Shown: positions 24,691 through 33,444 of the stretch, in pieces | Numbering within the stretch: position 1 is the first letter of the stretch | Layout: the number at the start of each line of letters is the position of its first letter | Source: Bryobacterales bacterium | GTDB lineage: Bacteria; Acidobacteriota; Terriglobia; Bryobacterales; Bryobacteraceae | DNA: 35,522 bases | NCBI GenBank assembly: GCA_020846745.1 | Contig: JADLDI010000028.1 | Coordinates: 1 to 35,522, forward strand | Direction of reading: 5' to 3' | The notes under the pieces: generated by a model | Told to the model about the DNA's origin: nothing | Database searches by the model: none | The model's input: the letters and a program-made list of their open reading frames with translations, nothing else | Translations under genes and position numbers: made by a program

Positions 24691-25517
24691 CATTCGCGGT
24701 CGAAGTGTGCACGCTGCGGTTTCAGGCGATCGATACAATCTACTTCCCCGCCCCAAGCGCCGGCAATGTGCTGCGCGGAGCGCTGGGCGACTGGCTGCGG
24801 CACGCGCCGAACCTGGAGCCTTACCGGTACTGGTTCGCGCCGCAAGCGAATTCCGGTCCCAGCGGGTTTGCCGACAGCGCGCGGCCGTTTGTGCTGCGGG
24901 CGCAATCGCTGGATTACCGGCGAGTCCAGCCGGCCGAGGAGTTCTGCTTCGATGTGCATATCTTCCCGGCGGGCGATGAAGGACCCGATATGTTCGCCCG
25001 TATGTTCAAGTTTGCGGAGGTACACGGATTGGGCGCCGGGCGGGGCCGGGCGAAGTTCGTTGAGCTAGGCCGCCGGACGGAACGCGTTGAGCTATTGCAA
25101 CCGGTGGCGGCTCGCGAAGCGTCCATCGAGTTCCTGACACCGACCGAACTGAAGCACCAGGGCGCGATCGTGTCAACACCGGAGTTCGGCGTCCTGTTCG
25201 GGCGCATTCGCGACCGGGTAGCGCGGCTGTTGCAGCTGTATGGAGCGGGGACGCCGCCTGATTTCGACTTTAGAGCGATGGGCGAACGCGCGGCGAGAAT
25301 CCGAATGACACGCTGCGATGTCGCCTGGCAGGACGCGGAGCGCCGCAGCAGCCGCACCGCTCAGGTGCATCCGCTGGACGGGTTTTGCGGCAGCGCACAG
25401 TATTCAGGCGCATTGTCTGAATTCATACCGTGGCTGTACGCTGCGCAGTTGTGTGGCGTGGGCCGGCAGACGGTTTGGGGAAAAGGCGCGATACGAGCGG
25501 CCATTCTGATCCGATAG
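24687..25517 (+). CDS. Cas6-family RAMP endoribonuclease, no CRISPR array in view
   Basis: Cas6 proteins cut precursor CRISPR RNA within the repeat hairpin. The 276-residue product shows the RAMP-type Cas6 layout. LRGALGDWLR at residues 29-38 is typical of the N-terminal ferredoxin-like fold; GLGAGRGRAKF (114-124) is the first glycine-rich turn; TPTELKHQG (151-159) and PEFGVLFGRI open the C-terminal domain; WQDAERRSSR follows; and the glycine-rich loop GVGRQTVWGKG (257-267) closes it. His39 is a candidate catalytic residue. It starts at ATG 24687 within the ligase stop codon. No repeat-spacer array and no other cas gene lies in the window. It could process another host RNA, serve a distant array, or be a repurposed relic. 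Confidence 0.8.
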   Translation: MTFAVEVCTLRFQAIDTIYFPAPSAGNVLRGALGDWLRHAPNLEPYRYWFAPQANSGPSGFADSARPFVLRAQSLDYRRVQPAEEFCFDVHIFPAGDEGPDMFARMFKFAEVHGLGAGRGRAKFVELGRRTERVELLQPVAAREASIEFLTPTELKHQGAIVSTPEFGVLFGRIRDRVARLLQLYGAGTPPDFDFRAMGERAARIRMTRCDVAWQDAERRSSRTAQVHPLDGFCGSAQYSGALSEFIPWLYAAQLCGVGRQTVWGKGAIRAAILIR

Positions 25518-25656
25518 CATGTCTGGGAGGCATGCGCCCGAATCGCCGCAAACCAGATGGAGGGCCGGTGTATGGCTTCGATCGCGACAAACGGGCGGGC
25601 GATGTTTTTGCGCACCGATTCGCGCCTGTACCGCGTTGAAAAGGTATCTTCAAAGC

Positions 25657-26046
25657 ATGCTGATTGAATACGAAGCTGCGCCGGCGCGCGTGAAGGCAGT
25701 GTACGACGATATCCGCGCTACGCGGAAAACCGAGTACATCAATAACTTCTGGAAAGCCCTGGCGAGCGATCCCGCGACGCTCGAACGCACGTGGGAGAGC
25801 GTGAAGGCCGTGATGTCGCCGGGCGCGCTGGATCCGCTTACAAAAGAGCTAATCTACGTTGCTGTTTCCGCTACGAACGGCTGCGGCTATTGCATCGCGA
25901 GCCACACGGCGTCAGCGCGGGCCAAAGGCATGACGCCGGAGATGTTCGGTGAACTGATGGCCGTAACCTCACTGGCGAACGCGACGAACCGGCTGGCGAA
26001 CGGCTATCAGGTCGAAATAGACGCGATATTTCGCGAAGGAGCATAG
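25657..26046 (+). CDS. AhpD / carboxymuconolactone decarboxylase family protein
   Basis: The 129-residue protein belongs to the all-helical AhpD-like family, often peroxidase-associated thiol oxidoreductases. It has the active-site pattern Cys76-GY-Cys79 with His83 in NGCGYCIASHTA, the AhpD-type CxxC with a nearby histidine. Upstream, DPLTKELIYVAVSATN is the usual helix preceding the active site. ATG 25657 has an AAAAGG about 12 nt upstream. It follows the Cas6-like gene by 139 bp with no obvious function in between, and its stop directly abuts the stop of the convergent glycosyltransferase gene. A role in removing peroxides is likely but the partner is unknown. Confidence 0.85.
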   Translation: MLIEYEAAPARVKAVYDDIRATRKTEYINNFWKALASDPATLERTWESVKAVMSPGALDPLTKELIYVAVSATNGCGYCIASHTASARAKGMTPEMFGELMAVTSLANATNRLANGYQVEIDAIFREGA

Positions 26047-27186
26047 TTAGCGTCCCCGCCTGAGTATCTCGGCGAGGATTTCAGTGATCTCGAAAACGGC
26101 GCGGTTCCGGATGAGGGCGGTGCGTTCGCGATACGCGTCTAACTCGCCCGGCGCGAGCAGGCGAGATACGGCAGGGACAATACCGCCCCAGTTCTTGACG
26201 ACGATTCCGAGACGCTTCTCTTCGAGCCACGCGGCGTTGTAGCGCTCCTGGGGCATGGTCCAGGCATTCAGATCCACGATGATCGGCAGTTTCATCGCGA
26301 GGGCCTCGCTGATGCTTCCAGGACCCGGCTTGCCGATCATAAAATCGGCCATCTGCATGAACTTCGGCACTTCCGAAGTGAAGCCTTGGACATGCACCGG
26401 GAATGGAAGCTTCAATTGACGCAACCGCGCGCCCAGCCTCTGGTTGCGGCCGTGCATCAGGATCAATTGCAGTTTGAGGCTGCTGTCGCCAAGGCGGCGC
26501 GCAATGTCGACCATGGCGCGCGAGCCTTCACCGCCGAACAGCACGACGCCGGTCGGCAAGTCCGGAGATAGCCCGAGTTTCTGCCGTTCGGCCTTGCGGT
26601 CGATGGGCGCGACATCATAGAACGCGGGCCGCAGAATCATTCCGGACACGCGGAACACACGGTGTTTCGGGTGGCCGAATGAATATGCCTGTTCCACCGC
26701 TTTATCTGTCCCACAGATGACATATTGCTGCTGACGTTCCAGCCAAACGCGGGGCGGAATGTCCGCGAAGTCAGTGATGATGGTGACGAACGGGGCCTTG
26801 GGATTCGCGAGTTCGATGCCTTTTTTGAGCGCCCGGTTGAAGTGCGGGATAAGCGACACCACCATATCCGGCGTGTTGGCGACCCACTTATCGCGCAACA
26901 TGCCCACCTGCTTGTTTTCATAGAGCCAGATCAACAGGTGCATCGGCTGCATAAGTTGCTTGGTGCCGAGGGTCCAGCCGTTCTTCAGCAGGATGTTATA
27001 GATGTCTTCGACGCCTTGGCCGGTCAGCTTTTTGACGATATCAAGCGAGCCAAGTTCCTGGGTGAAGTTGAACAGCCTTACGTTCCAGGGCCGTCGCCGG
27101 CTGCGGATGACGTCGCCCAAAGCGGTGGCCGCCGCTTTGTGGCCGCCCCCGGCTTCGACGTACACCAGATCGACTCGAGCGTCCAC
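26047..27186 (-). CDS. MGDG-synthase / MurG-like glycosyltransferase (GT28 type)
   Basis: Enzymes of this GT-B group add a hexose from a nucleotide sugar to diacylglycerol or other lipids. The 379-residue product begins VDLVYVEAGGGHKAAATAL, the glycine-rich N-terminal acceptor loop of the MGDG-synthase and diglucosyl-diacylglycerol-synthase group. It continues with TIITDFADIPPRVW, GVVLFGGEGSRAMVDI, and the donor-binding FMIGKPGPGSISEALAMKLPIIV. GTG 27184-27186 is the start, with AGGA upstream; the gene lacks membrane helices, so it would be a peripheral membrane enzyme. It is divergent from a PAP2 phosphatase, which could supply or recycle lipid acceptors. The acceptor is not proven. Confidence 0.8.
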   Translation of the reverse strand: MDARVDLVYVEAGGGHKAAATALGDVIRSRRRPWNVRLFNFTQELGSLDIVKKLTGQGVEDIYNILLKNGWTLGTKQLMQPMHLLIWLYENKQVGMLRDKWVANTPDMVVSLIPHFNRALKKGIELANPKAPFVTIITDFADIPPRVWLERQQQYVICGTDKAVEQAYSFGHPKHRVFRVSGMILRPAFYDVAPIDRKAERQKLGLSPDLPTGVVLFGGEGSRAMVDIARRLGDSSLKLQLILMHGRNQRLGARLRQLKLPFPVHVQGFTSEVPKFMQMADFMIGKPGPGSISEALAMKLPIIVDLNAWTMPQERYNAAWLEEKRLGIVVKNWGGIVPAVSRLLAPGELDAYRERTALIRNRAVFEITEILAEILRRGR

Positions 27187-27362
27187 TGCATTCCTATTCT
27201 CCCTTCACCAGACCCAAGAAAACAAACAATTTCTGCATTTTCTGATTTGGCGCGCCGATCGAAACCGGAATTCAACTCAACACACACTAGCGTGAAACAG
27301 AAGTGGCGAATACTGTGGCCGGAGGATGATGAGAAATAGCGGAAGTTGCGCGATACGGCGGT

Positions 27363-27407
27363 GGTCCACGAAACTGGTTAATAAGAGTTTTTCTGGGACT
27401 GTGGACC
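27363..27407. other. 7-bp inverted repeat in the glycosyltransferase / PAP2 intergenic region
   Basis: GGTCCAC at 27363-27369 and GTGGACC at 27401-27407 are exact inverted repeats with a 31-nt AT-richer interval that includes GGTTAATAAGAGTTTTT. The site lies 28 nt before the PAP2 start and in the only divergent gap here, so an operator or RNA hairpin is possible. Nothing more is recognisable in 27187-27435. Confidence 0.3.
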
Positions 27408-27435
27408 GAATTGCAGTAGTGGAGATGTTGGCGGA

Positions 27436-27972
27436 ATGACCAGCCAGCAGCGGATGCTCGACTTCATCACTACGCGCGACCACTCGCTCATGCGCCGTGT
27501 GCACAAGTGGCCGGCGCCGCGTTGGGTGCGGCTGTGGATGATTTGCGCGACGCGCGGTGGCGATGGCTGGTTGTGGTATTCGCTGGCGATCCTGCTGGCG
27601 GCTCTGGGAGGCGATCACCGGTTCTGCGCATTGGGCGCGGCCGGAATGGCTTCATCCATCGGTATCGCGTTGTTTCTGTTCCTGAAGCGACTCACAGGGC
27701 GGCGGCGGCCATGCCATGTGGAACCACATTGCTGGTCGACATTGCTTCCGCCGGACCAATTTTCGTTCCCGTCAGGCCATACCATCACGGCGTTCGCGTG
27801 GACCGTGGCGATTGCGCAGTTCTACCCGGACCTCGCGGCCGGCCTCTATTTCTGCGCTCTATCCATCGCACTTTCGCGAATTGTTCTGGGCATGCACTTT
27901 CTATCCGACGTCGTGGCCGGGGCCGTGCTTGGGTCGGCGCTCGGCTACTGGGCATTCCTCATAGTTCACTAG
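27436..27972 (+). CDS. PAP2-superfamily membrane phosphatase
   Basis: PAP2 enzymes remove phosphate from lipids such as phosphatidic acid or undecaprenyl diphosphate. The 178-residue protein has about five membrane segments and all three phosphatase motifs: Lys84 with Arg91-Pro92 (KxxxxxxRP), PSGH at 112-115, and Ser147-Arg148 to His154 with Asp158 (SRxxxxxHxxxD). It starts at ATG 27436 with GGAG 11 nt upstream. The catalytic residues are intact. It is divergent from the MGDG-synthase-like gene and convergent with the histidine kinase gene, 5 bp from the latter's stop. The natural substrate could be phosphatidic acid, which would yield the diacylglycerol acceptor. Confidence 0.92.
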   Translation: MTSQQRMLDFITTRDHSLMRRVHKWPAPRWVRLWMICATRGGDGWLWYSLAILLAALGGDHRFCALGAAGMASSIGIALFLFLKRLTGRRRPCHVEPHCWSTLLPPDQFSFPSGHTITAFAWTVAIAQFYPDLAAGLYFCALSIALSRIVLGMHFLSDVVAGAVLGSALGYWAFLIVH

Positions 27973-27977
27973 TGGCG

Positions 27978-29588
27978 CTATTCGCGTGGCGCTCGGCTCA
28001 TCTTCGCCATTGGCGCTATTAACTCGGCGTCCGCTATAGCGGGGAGCGTGAAATAGAAGGTCGCACCTAGTCCGGCGTTTCCTTCCGCCCACATTCTTCC
28101 GCCATGCCGTTCCACTACTCTGCGGCAAATCGCCAAGCCGATTCCAGAACCCGGCACATCGCGCCCGTGCAGGCGCTTGAACATTCCAAACACCCGTTCG
28201 GCGTGTTCCTGTGCAAAGCCTTGGCCGTTATCCGCAAACGAGAAAAGCCACTGCCCATCCAGCGGTTCAGCGGTTATGCGAATCTCCGGCTGGACACCCG
28301 GCCGCGCGTATTTAATGGCGTTGCTCAGCAGGTTCTCAAACAACTGGCTGTATTGCCGCTGGTTGCCCGGTACCACGGGCAATGGCGCAGCTTCGATACG
28401 CGCGCCACTTATCGAAATGGCGGCTTGAAGCTCGTGCGCCGCGGTGTCGAAGGCACGTTGCAGGTCCGCCTCTTGTGGGGCGGCCCTGTCGTCGCCTGCC
28501 ACTTGCGAGTAGGCAAGTACATCGGATATCAACTGGCTCATGCGGCGGCCGGATTGAACGATGGCACGAAACTGATCGCGAGCAAGGTCGTCCAGCCGGT
28601 CGCGGTAGGTCACGTCCAACCATTGCGACAACGTCACTACCGTCCGGATGGGCTCCTGCAAATCATGCGCCGAGATGTAAGCAAACTGGCTTAAATCGTC
28701 GTTAGCCTGCCGCAGCGCCTCATTCGTGCGGCGTAATGCCGCGTTCGTCTCCGACAGTTCCACTTGCGCGCGCTTCGGCTCCGTGATGTCCTGCAAGATA
28801 ACTTGAACGCCCAGGGGGTTGCCACCCTGCAGATCAACCGGCGCGCAGTGCACAAGCCAGAAGGCCACATCCGGGGCCGTCCCCGTCGTGATTTCGAAGT
28901 CGGAAATCGGCTGCCGCGTCGCCATCACTCGCAGCAGCACGGCTTCCAGTTGGACGGCCAGATCCGTCTTCATGGCCGTTTGGAACGCACTGCCCACCAC
29001 CGGACCGTCGACACCCCCGGCGATTCGGGCAAACTGATCGTTCAACCGCACGACACGCAGGTCCTTATCGAGGTAGCACAACCCCACCGGAGCCTTCGCG
29101 TACAGCCCTTCCAATTCCGCAACGCGATGGCGCAGGTCGACGTTTGTCTTCTCCAGTTCCGCCGTCTGCCGATGCACCCGCTGGTCGAGTTCGGCGTTCG
29201 TCAACCGCAGCACCTGCTCCGCGCGGCGGCGCGAACTGGCCAAGCGACTGATCAAAACCGACAACAGCGCTAGCGCACCGAATCCGTACAGGTCAACCTG
29301 GCGCAGCGTAAATCCGGGTTTGACGAAGAACGGAACGATAGTGGCTGCGATCGCTACCCACAGCAGTCCCGGCCCGTAACCCTGCCATGCCGAGTAAAGC
29401 AGCGAGATCAAGTAGGTGACGAATGCGGCGGCGCCCACACCACGGCTTGTCCCTCCAAATTGCGCCAAACACCAGTGGAAGAGGCCAGCCACGAGAAGGG
29501 AAAAAACGGCCGCGGCGTACCGCTCCCCGACCTTGGCCGGGCTAAGTAACCGAGCAATCTGCTTTCCGTTCAAAAGGCGCTGCAGCAC
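27978..29588 (-). CDS. Membrane PAS-domain sensor histidine kinase
   Basis: The 536-residue protein senses a signal and autophosphorylates to drive a response regulator, none of which is adjacent. Residues 1-110 hold about four membrane helices (AAAVFSLLVAGLFHW, GLLWVAIAATIVPFF). A coiled coil (RVHRQTAELEKTNVDLRHRV) leads to a PAS domain (about 155-270: LYAKAPVGLCYLDKDLRVV, VILQDITEPK). The HisKA domain of the phytochrome-like subclass has the phosphoacceptor His308 in ISAHDLQEP, and the HATPase domain shows NLLSNAIKYA, FADNGQGF and GSGIGLAICRRVVERHGG. The start is GTG 29588. The four-helix N terminus without extracellular domain resembles intramembrane-sensing kinases. Confidence 0.92.
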   Translation of the reverse strand: MLQRLLNGKQIARLLSPAKVGERYAAAVFSLLVAGLFHWCLAQFGGTSRGVGAAAFVTYLISLLYSAWQGYGPGLLWVAIAATIVPFFVKPGFTLRQVDLYGFGALALLSVLISRLASSRRRAEQVLRLTNAELDQRVHRQTAELEKTNVDLRHRVAELEGLYAKAPVGLCYLDKDLRVVRLNDQFARIAGGVDGPVVGSAFQTAMKTDLAVQLEAVLLRVMATRQPISDFEITTGTAPDVAFWLVHCAPVDLQGGNPLGVQVILQDITEPKRAQVELSETNAALRRTNEALRQANDDLSQFAYISAHDLQEPIRTVVTLSQWLDVTYRDRLDDLARDQFRAIVQSGRRMSQLISDVLAYSQVAGDDRAAPQEADLQRAFDTAAHELQAAISISGARIEAAPLPVVPGNQRQYSQLFENLLSNAIKYARPGVQPEIRITAEPLDGQWLFSFADNGQGFAQEHAERVFGMFKRLHGRDVPGSGIGLAICRRVVERHGGRMWAEGNAGLGATFYFTLPAIADAELIAPMAKMSRAPRE

Positions 29589-29692
29589 GCTTCTCGTTCC
29601 CAGTAGCGTGCGCTGCCCCCGTGCGACCTAGTTGGCTATTGTAACGCTTCTCACGCTACGCGCGCGTGTCTCACAGTAGAATCTGAAGAATT

Positions 29693-31987
29693 ATGCCCCT
29701 TCGCCTCCTCGTTCCGCTACTCGTCTGTGTCGCATCGTTCGCCCAGGACGGCCGCCCGATCTTCGCCGCCCGGTGCACTGTGTGCCATGGCGATGGCCAC
29801 GGGACGGAACGCGGTCCAAACCTTGCGAATAACCGGCGAGTTCGAATGCAGACCTTCGAGCAGTTGCGTGCGGTTATCCGGAACGGCATGCCCGCCACGG
29901 GGATGCCGGCGTTTGACCTGCCGGCGGCGGAGCTTGATGCCGTCACACGAATGGTGCGGTCGCTCAGTGCACCCGCAGCCGATTCGAACCCGCCTGGAGA
30001 CGCCGCCGCGGGCGAGCGGTATTTCTTCGGGGCGGGCGACTGCGCCAACTGCCACATGGTGTTTGGAAAGGGCAAAGCGGTCGCGCCGGACCTGTCGGGG
30101 ATTGGCCGCGAACTCACCTTCGAGGAATTACAGGCTGCGGTAAAGGAGCCGGCAGCGAAGGTGAAGTCCGGTTACGAGGTTGTGAAGGTCCAATCCAAAA
30201 ATGGCCAAACCTTGCGCGGATTCGCCCGTAACCAGAGCCGTTACAACCTCCAGCTACAGGACCTTACAGGTAAGTTCCACCTCTTCACTCATCGTGAGAT
30301 AGTGCGAGTAACTTCAGAAAGCGGCTCTATCATGCCTCCGCCGAAGTGCAGCGCCGCCGAATGCCGCGACTTACTGGCGTTCCTAAGCTCTCTAACGGGT
30401 GTATCGCTCACGAAACGAGCGGCCCCGCTCGCGGCGGAAAGCGGACCGCCGTTCGCGCAGATCGCAAATCCAAAGCCCGGCGATTGGGTGTCCTATCACG
30501 GAGCGCTTACCGGGAACCGGCATAGCGCGCTCGATCAGATCAACACATCGAATGTTAACCGGCTGGCGCTGCAGTGGGTGTTTCCGATTGCGCATTTCAC
30601 GCTGGAGGTGACGCCTCTCGTGATAGACGGCGTCATGTATGTGACGGGACCAAACCAGGTATTCGCGATTGACGGGAGGGCGGGCCGGACGATTTGGCAC
30701 TATCAACGCCCCCGGTCCGGCGAAACTCGCGGCGACCCGGCTAAGGGAACCAATCGCGGTGCAGCTGTTCTTGGCGATAAGGTCTTCACGATCACTGATA
30801 ACGCCCACTTACTCGCATTGCACCGTGTTACCGGGCAGCTCCTCTGGGAAGTGAACATTACTGAAGGCATGCCGAATCGCAATTACGGCAATACGGCCGC
30901 GCCGCTGGTGGTGAACGACCTTGTGGTAGCCGGTATCTCGGGCGGCGACTTAGGCGTTCGCGGCTTTCTGACAGCGTACAAAGCCGATACCGGCAGCGAG
31001 GCGTGGCGGATTTACACGACACCCAAGCCCGGTGAGAAAGGGTCTGAAACCTGGCAAGGCGCCGCACTCGCACAGTTCGGCGGCGGCGGTGCTACCTGGA
31101 TGACGGGCACGTTCGATGCCGAAACAAACACGGTCTTCTGGGGCACCGGCAACCCCTTCCCTGCCCTGGATGGCGATGAACGCAAAGGCGATAACCTATA
31201 CACCGACAGCGTGCTTGCGATTGATGCCGCAACAGGTAAGCTGAAGTGGCACTACCAGTTCACCCCGCACGATCTTTACGACTGGGACGGCGGACAGACG
31301 CCGCTGGTTGTCAATCGTCCGTTTGGTGGCCGTGAGCGCAAGTTACTCATTCAGGCCAATCGCAACGGTTTCTTTTATGTGTTTGACCGGACAAACGGCG
31401 AACTACTCCTGGCTAAGAAATTCTCTGATCGCGTAAATTGGGCGACGGCGATCGGCAAAGACGGACGTCCGGTGGTAGTCCCCGGCCTGGAACCGACGCG
31501 CGAAGGGACAAAGGTTTGCCCGAACATCCTGGGCGCCGCGAATTGGCCGTCGGTCGCGGTCAGTCCGCAGACCGGGTGGTTCTATGTCCAGTCGCGTGAC
31601 GCTTGCGGTATCTACGCAAAGCCGCCAAGTTGGAACGCACGGCCGATCCCACTGGAGCCCGGCCGGATGGTGCTGCGTGCCCTGAACATTGAGACCGGCG
31701 AACGCATGTGGGAAGCGCCGCAAATAGGTCCCGCTGATAGCTGGGGAGGCGTACTTTCGACGGCCGGCGGCGTGATCTTCTTCGGCGAAGATAGCGGCGC
31801 GCTGGGTGCGGCCGACGCTAAGACCGGCAAGGACCTATGGCATATCCAAACTAACGCTTCCGCCGAACTCGGCGATGGTCACAGTTGGCGCTCGTCGCCG
31901 ATGACTTACATGGTTGCAGGCAAGCAGTACATCGCTTTCGCCGCCGGACCGAATATTCTGAGCTTCGCCCTGCCGTCAGTCGAGTAG
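29693..31987 (+). CDS. Cytochrome c / PQQ-dependent dehydrogenase (quinoprotein)
   Basis: This exported protein oxidises alcohols or sugars with pyrroloquinoline quinone and passes electrons to its own c-type hemes. The 764-residue precursor has a signal peptide ([18 protein letters not shown]). Cys28-TV-Cys31-His32 is the first heme site. Cys117-AN-Cys120-His121 begins a second heme domain of the putative heme-binding type, which ends near [15 protein letters not shown]. From about 260 the eight-bladed PQQ propeller follows: [51 protein letters not shown] and [15 protein letters not shown]. The heme domains are N-terminal, unlike the C-terminal cytochrome of classical quinohemoprotein dehydrogenases. 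Its 3' end overlaps the convergent DUF1080 gene by 12 nt. Confidence 0.92.
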   Translation: MPLRLLVPLLVCVASFAQDGRPIFAARCTVCHGDGHGTERGPNLANNRRVRMQTFEQLRAVIRNGMPATGMPAFDLPAAELDAVTRMVRSLSAPAADSNPPGDAAAGERYFFGAGDCANCHMVFGKGKAVAPDLSGIGRELTFEELQAAVKEPAAKVKSGYEVVKVQSKNGQTLRGFARNQSRYNLQLQDLTGKFHLFTHREIVRVTSESGSIMPPPKCSAAECRDLLAFLSSLTGVSLTKRAAPLAAESGPPFAQIANPKPGDWVSYHGALTGNRHSALDQINTSNVNRLALQWVFPIAHFTLEVTPLVIDGVMYVTGPNQVFAIDGRAGRTIWHYQRPRSGETRGDPAKGTNRGAAVLGDKVFTITDNAHLLALHRVTGQLLWEVNITEGMPNRNYGNTAAPLVVNDLVVAGISGGDLGVRGFLTAYKADTGSEAWRIYTTPKPGEKGSETWQGAALAQFGGGGATWMTGTFDAETNTVFWGTGNPFPALDGDERKGDNLYTDSVLAIDAATGKLKWHYQFTPHDLYDWDGGQTPLVVNRPFGGRERKLLIQANRNGFFYVFDRTNGELLLAKKFSDRVNWATAIGKDGRPVVVPGLEPTREGTKVCPNILGAANWPSVAVSPQTGWFYVQSRDACGIYAKPPSWNARPIPLEPGRMVLRALNIETGERMWEAPQIGPADSWGGVLSTAGGVIFFGEDSGALGAADAKTGKDLWHIQTNASAELGDGHSWRSSPMTYMVAGKQYIAFAAGPNILSFALPSVE

Positions 31988-32701
31988 CGGCGCGGCCTGC
32001 TCCGCGGAAGTGATACCGGGGGGCAGTTCCATAATCTTTATATTGCGGAAGTGGATCTCCGCGCCTTCCGACTCGAGGCAGAGATAACCCTTCTTCTGTG
32101 TCGACTTACTGATGCCGTTCACGAACTTACCGTTGATTGCGAGCTTAATAACGCCGTCCACCGCCACCACATCGTACGTATTCCACTGCAACCGCGGCAG
32201 GCAGCGGTTTTCGAACGACATGCTGCGCTCGCCGCGCGGGTTATCGGGAGTAGTCTTGACACCGCCGACGCCGAACAACTCGCCGTGTACATAGGCGATG
32301 GGCGGGGTGACACCGTCGCGCTTGTGCAGGTTCGGCCACTCCAGTTCGAGCATCTGGACTTCAACGCCGTTTGGCAAACGGTTCTTTTCGCCGGGCACGG
32401 CATTACTCCACGCAAACACGCCCGAGTTCCCGCCCGGTTCCATGTGCATCCACTCGATGTGCAGGATGAAATTCTCATACTGCCGGTCGGAACGCATCAC
32501 GCCGATCGGCTTGCCCGAGCAGACGATCATCCCGTCTTTGACCTTCCACGTGTCCGGGTCGGTATTCACGTTTACCCACCCCGTCAGGTCTTTCCCGTTG
32601 AACAGGTCGCGCCACTGCGGAATGGCCTGTCCCGGAGCCTGGTGAACCAGCAGCGCCAGCGTTCCCAGCGCCAAAATTGCGAACGGTCCTGCGATCTTCA
32701 T
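31976..32701 (-). CDS. DUF1080 (3-keto-disaccharide hydrolase domain) secreted protein
   Basis: The 241-residue precursor has a signal peptide ([26 protein letters not shown], read in parts). It then forms a single concanavalin-like beta-sandwich with the domain's hallmarks: [58 protein letters not shown], and [23 protein letters not shown]. Known members cleave 3-keto-disaccharides, a step in periplasmic sugar oxidation. ATG 32701 has AAAGAG upstream. It is the last gene of a three-gene minus-strand operon (11 nt after the exporter gene) and converges with the PQQ dehydrogenase. The neighbouring esterase suits carbohydrate degradation. Confidence 0.92.
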   Translation of the reverse strand: MKIAGPFAILALGTLALLVHQAPGQAIPQWRDLFNGKDLTGWVNVNTDPDTWKVKDGMIVCSGKPIGVMRSDRQYENFILHIEWMHMEPGGNSGVFAWSNAVPGEKNRLPNGVEVQMLELEWPNLHKRDGVTPPIAYVHGELFGVGGVKTTPDNPRGERSMSFENRCLPRLQWNTYDVVAVDGVIKLAINGKFVNGISKSTQKKGYLCLESEGAEIHFRNIKIMELPPGITSAEQAAPLLD

Positions 32702-32712
32702 CGCTCTTTAGA

Positions 32713-33444
32713 TTACCGAAATAACATGACGGCAGAGACACCGGTCAAAGCGATGACGAGCCATTCGAAGAGTTTGGGCGAAATGTGACTAAGCAGCCAG
32801 CGTCCGGAAACCGCGCCCAATGCGATCGCCGGAATTACCATTATGTTGAAGGTCAGCGATGCCCGGCTGAATAGTCCGTGGTAGAGGTAGATGGGCACTT
32901 TCGATAGGTTGATGATAAAGAAGAACCATGCGCCAGTGGCGATAAACTCTTCCTTGGAAAGGTTCTTACTCAATAGGTATAGGTTCATCACCGGACCCGC
33001 CGCGTTGGCCACCGTCGTGGCGAAGCCCGCGGACACGCCATAAGGAAGCGGATGCGCACTGCCCATCGGCGTATCGGGGCGTAGCTTCCGCCGTACATAT
33101 AGGAGCAACATCACCAGGACAATGACTCCGATAATCGGCCGCAGCGTACGCTCGTGGAGGTTCAACGCCACAGCCCCAAGCGCCACACCAACCAGTACCC
33201 ATGGAGTAAGCGCGAAAAGCCGGCCCGCCGCGGCGTGCTTACGCCAATAGGCGATCGCGAACACGTCGGCAATGCACAGTATCGGCAGCAACCACCCGGC
33301 CGACAACCGGGCGTCGCCTACCGTCAGCACCATCAGGGGCACCACCGGCCCAGCTACGCCCGGCAACCCGGTCTTCGCCACACCGATCAGCACGGCGCAC
33401 AGTGTGCCGATCGCCCACTGCCACCAGGCGAGGTCCGGAATCAC
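32713..33444 (-). CDS. TauE/SafE-family membrane exporter
   Basis: The family moves small anions such as sulfite or sulfonates out of the cell; the substrate here is unknown. The 243-residue protein has about seven to eight membrane segments and the family signatures: an N-terminal ALCAVLIGVAKTGLPG-type segment (glycine-rich first half), ADVFAIAYWRKH, and in the second half YGVSAGFATTVANAAGPVMNLYLL, which repeats the first-half pattern. The start is GTG 33444, whose bases overlap the TGA of the esterase gene (GTGA), and there is no separate ribosome binding site. It is the middle gene of the esterase-exporter-DUF1080 unit. Confidence 0.9.
   Translation of the reverse strand: MIPDLAWWQWAIGTLCAVLIGVAKTGLPGVAGPVVPLMVLTVGDARLSAGWLLPILCIADVFAIAYWRKHAAAGRLFALTPWVLVGVALGAVALNLHERTLRPIIGVIVLVMLLLYVRRKLRPDTPMGSAHPLPYGVSAGFATTVANAAGPVMNLYLLSKNLSKEEFIATGAWFFFIINLSKVPIYLYHGLFSRASLTFNIMVIPAIALGAVSGRWLLSHISPKLFEWLVIALTGVSAVMLFR

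Noticed and set aside
24600..25660. CRISPR array next to the Cas6-like gene
   Set aside because: No regularly spaced repeats are visible here or elsewhere in the window.
27507..28022. Plus-strand frame overlapping the PAP2 gene
   Set aside because: The PAP2 frame has all three catalytic motifs; the other frame has none.
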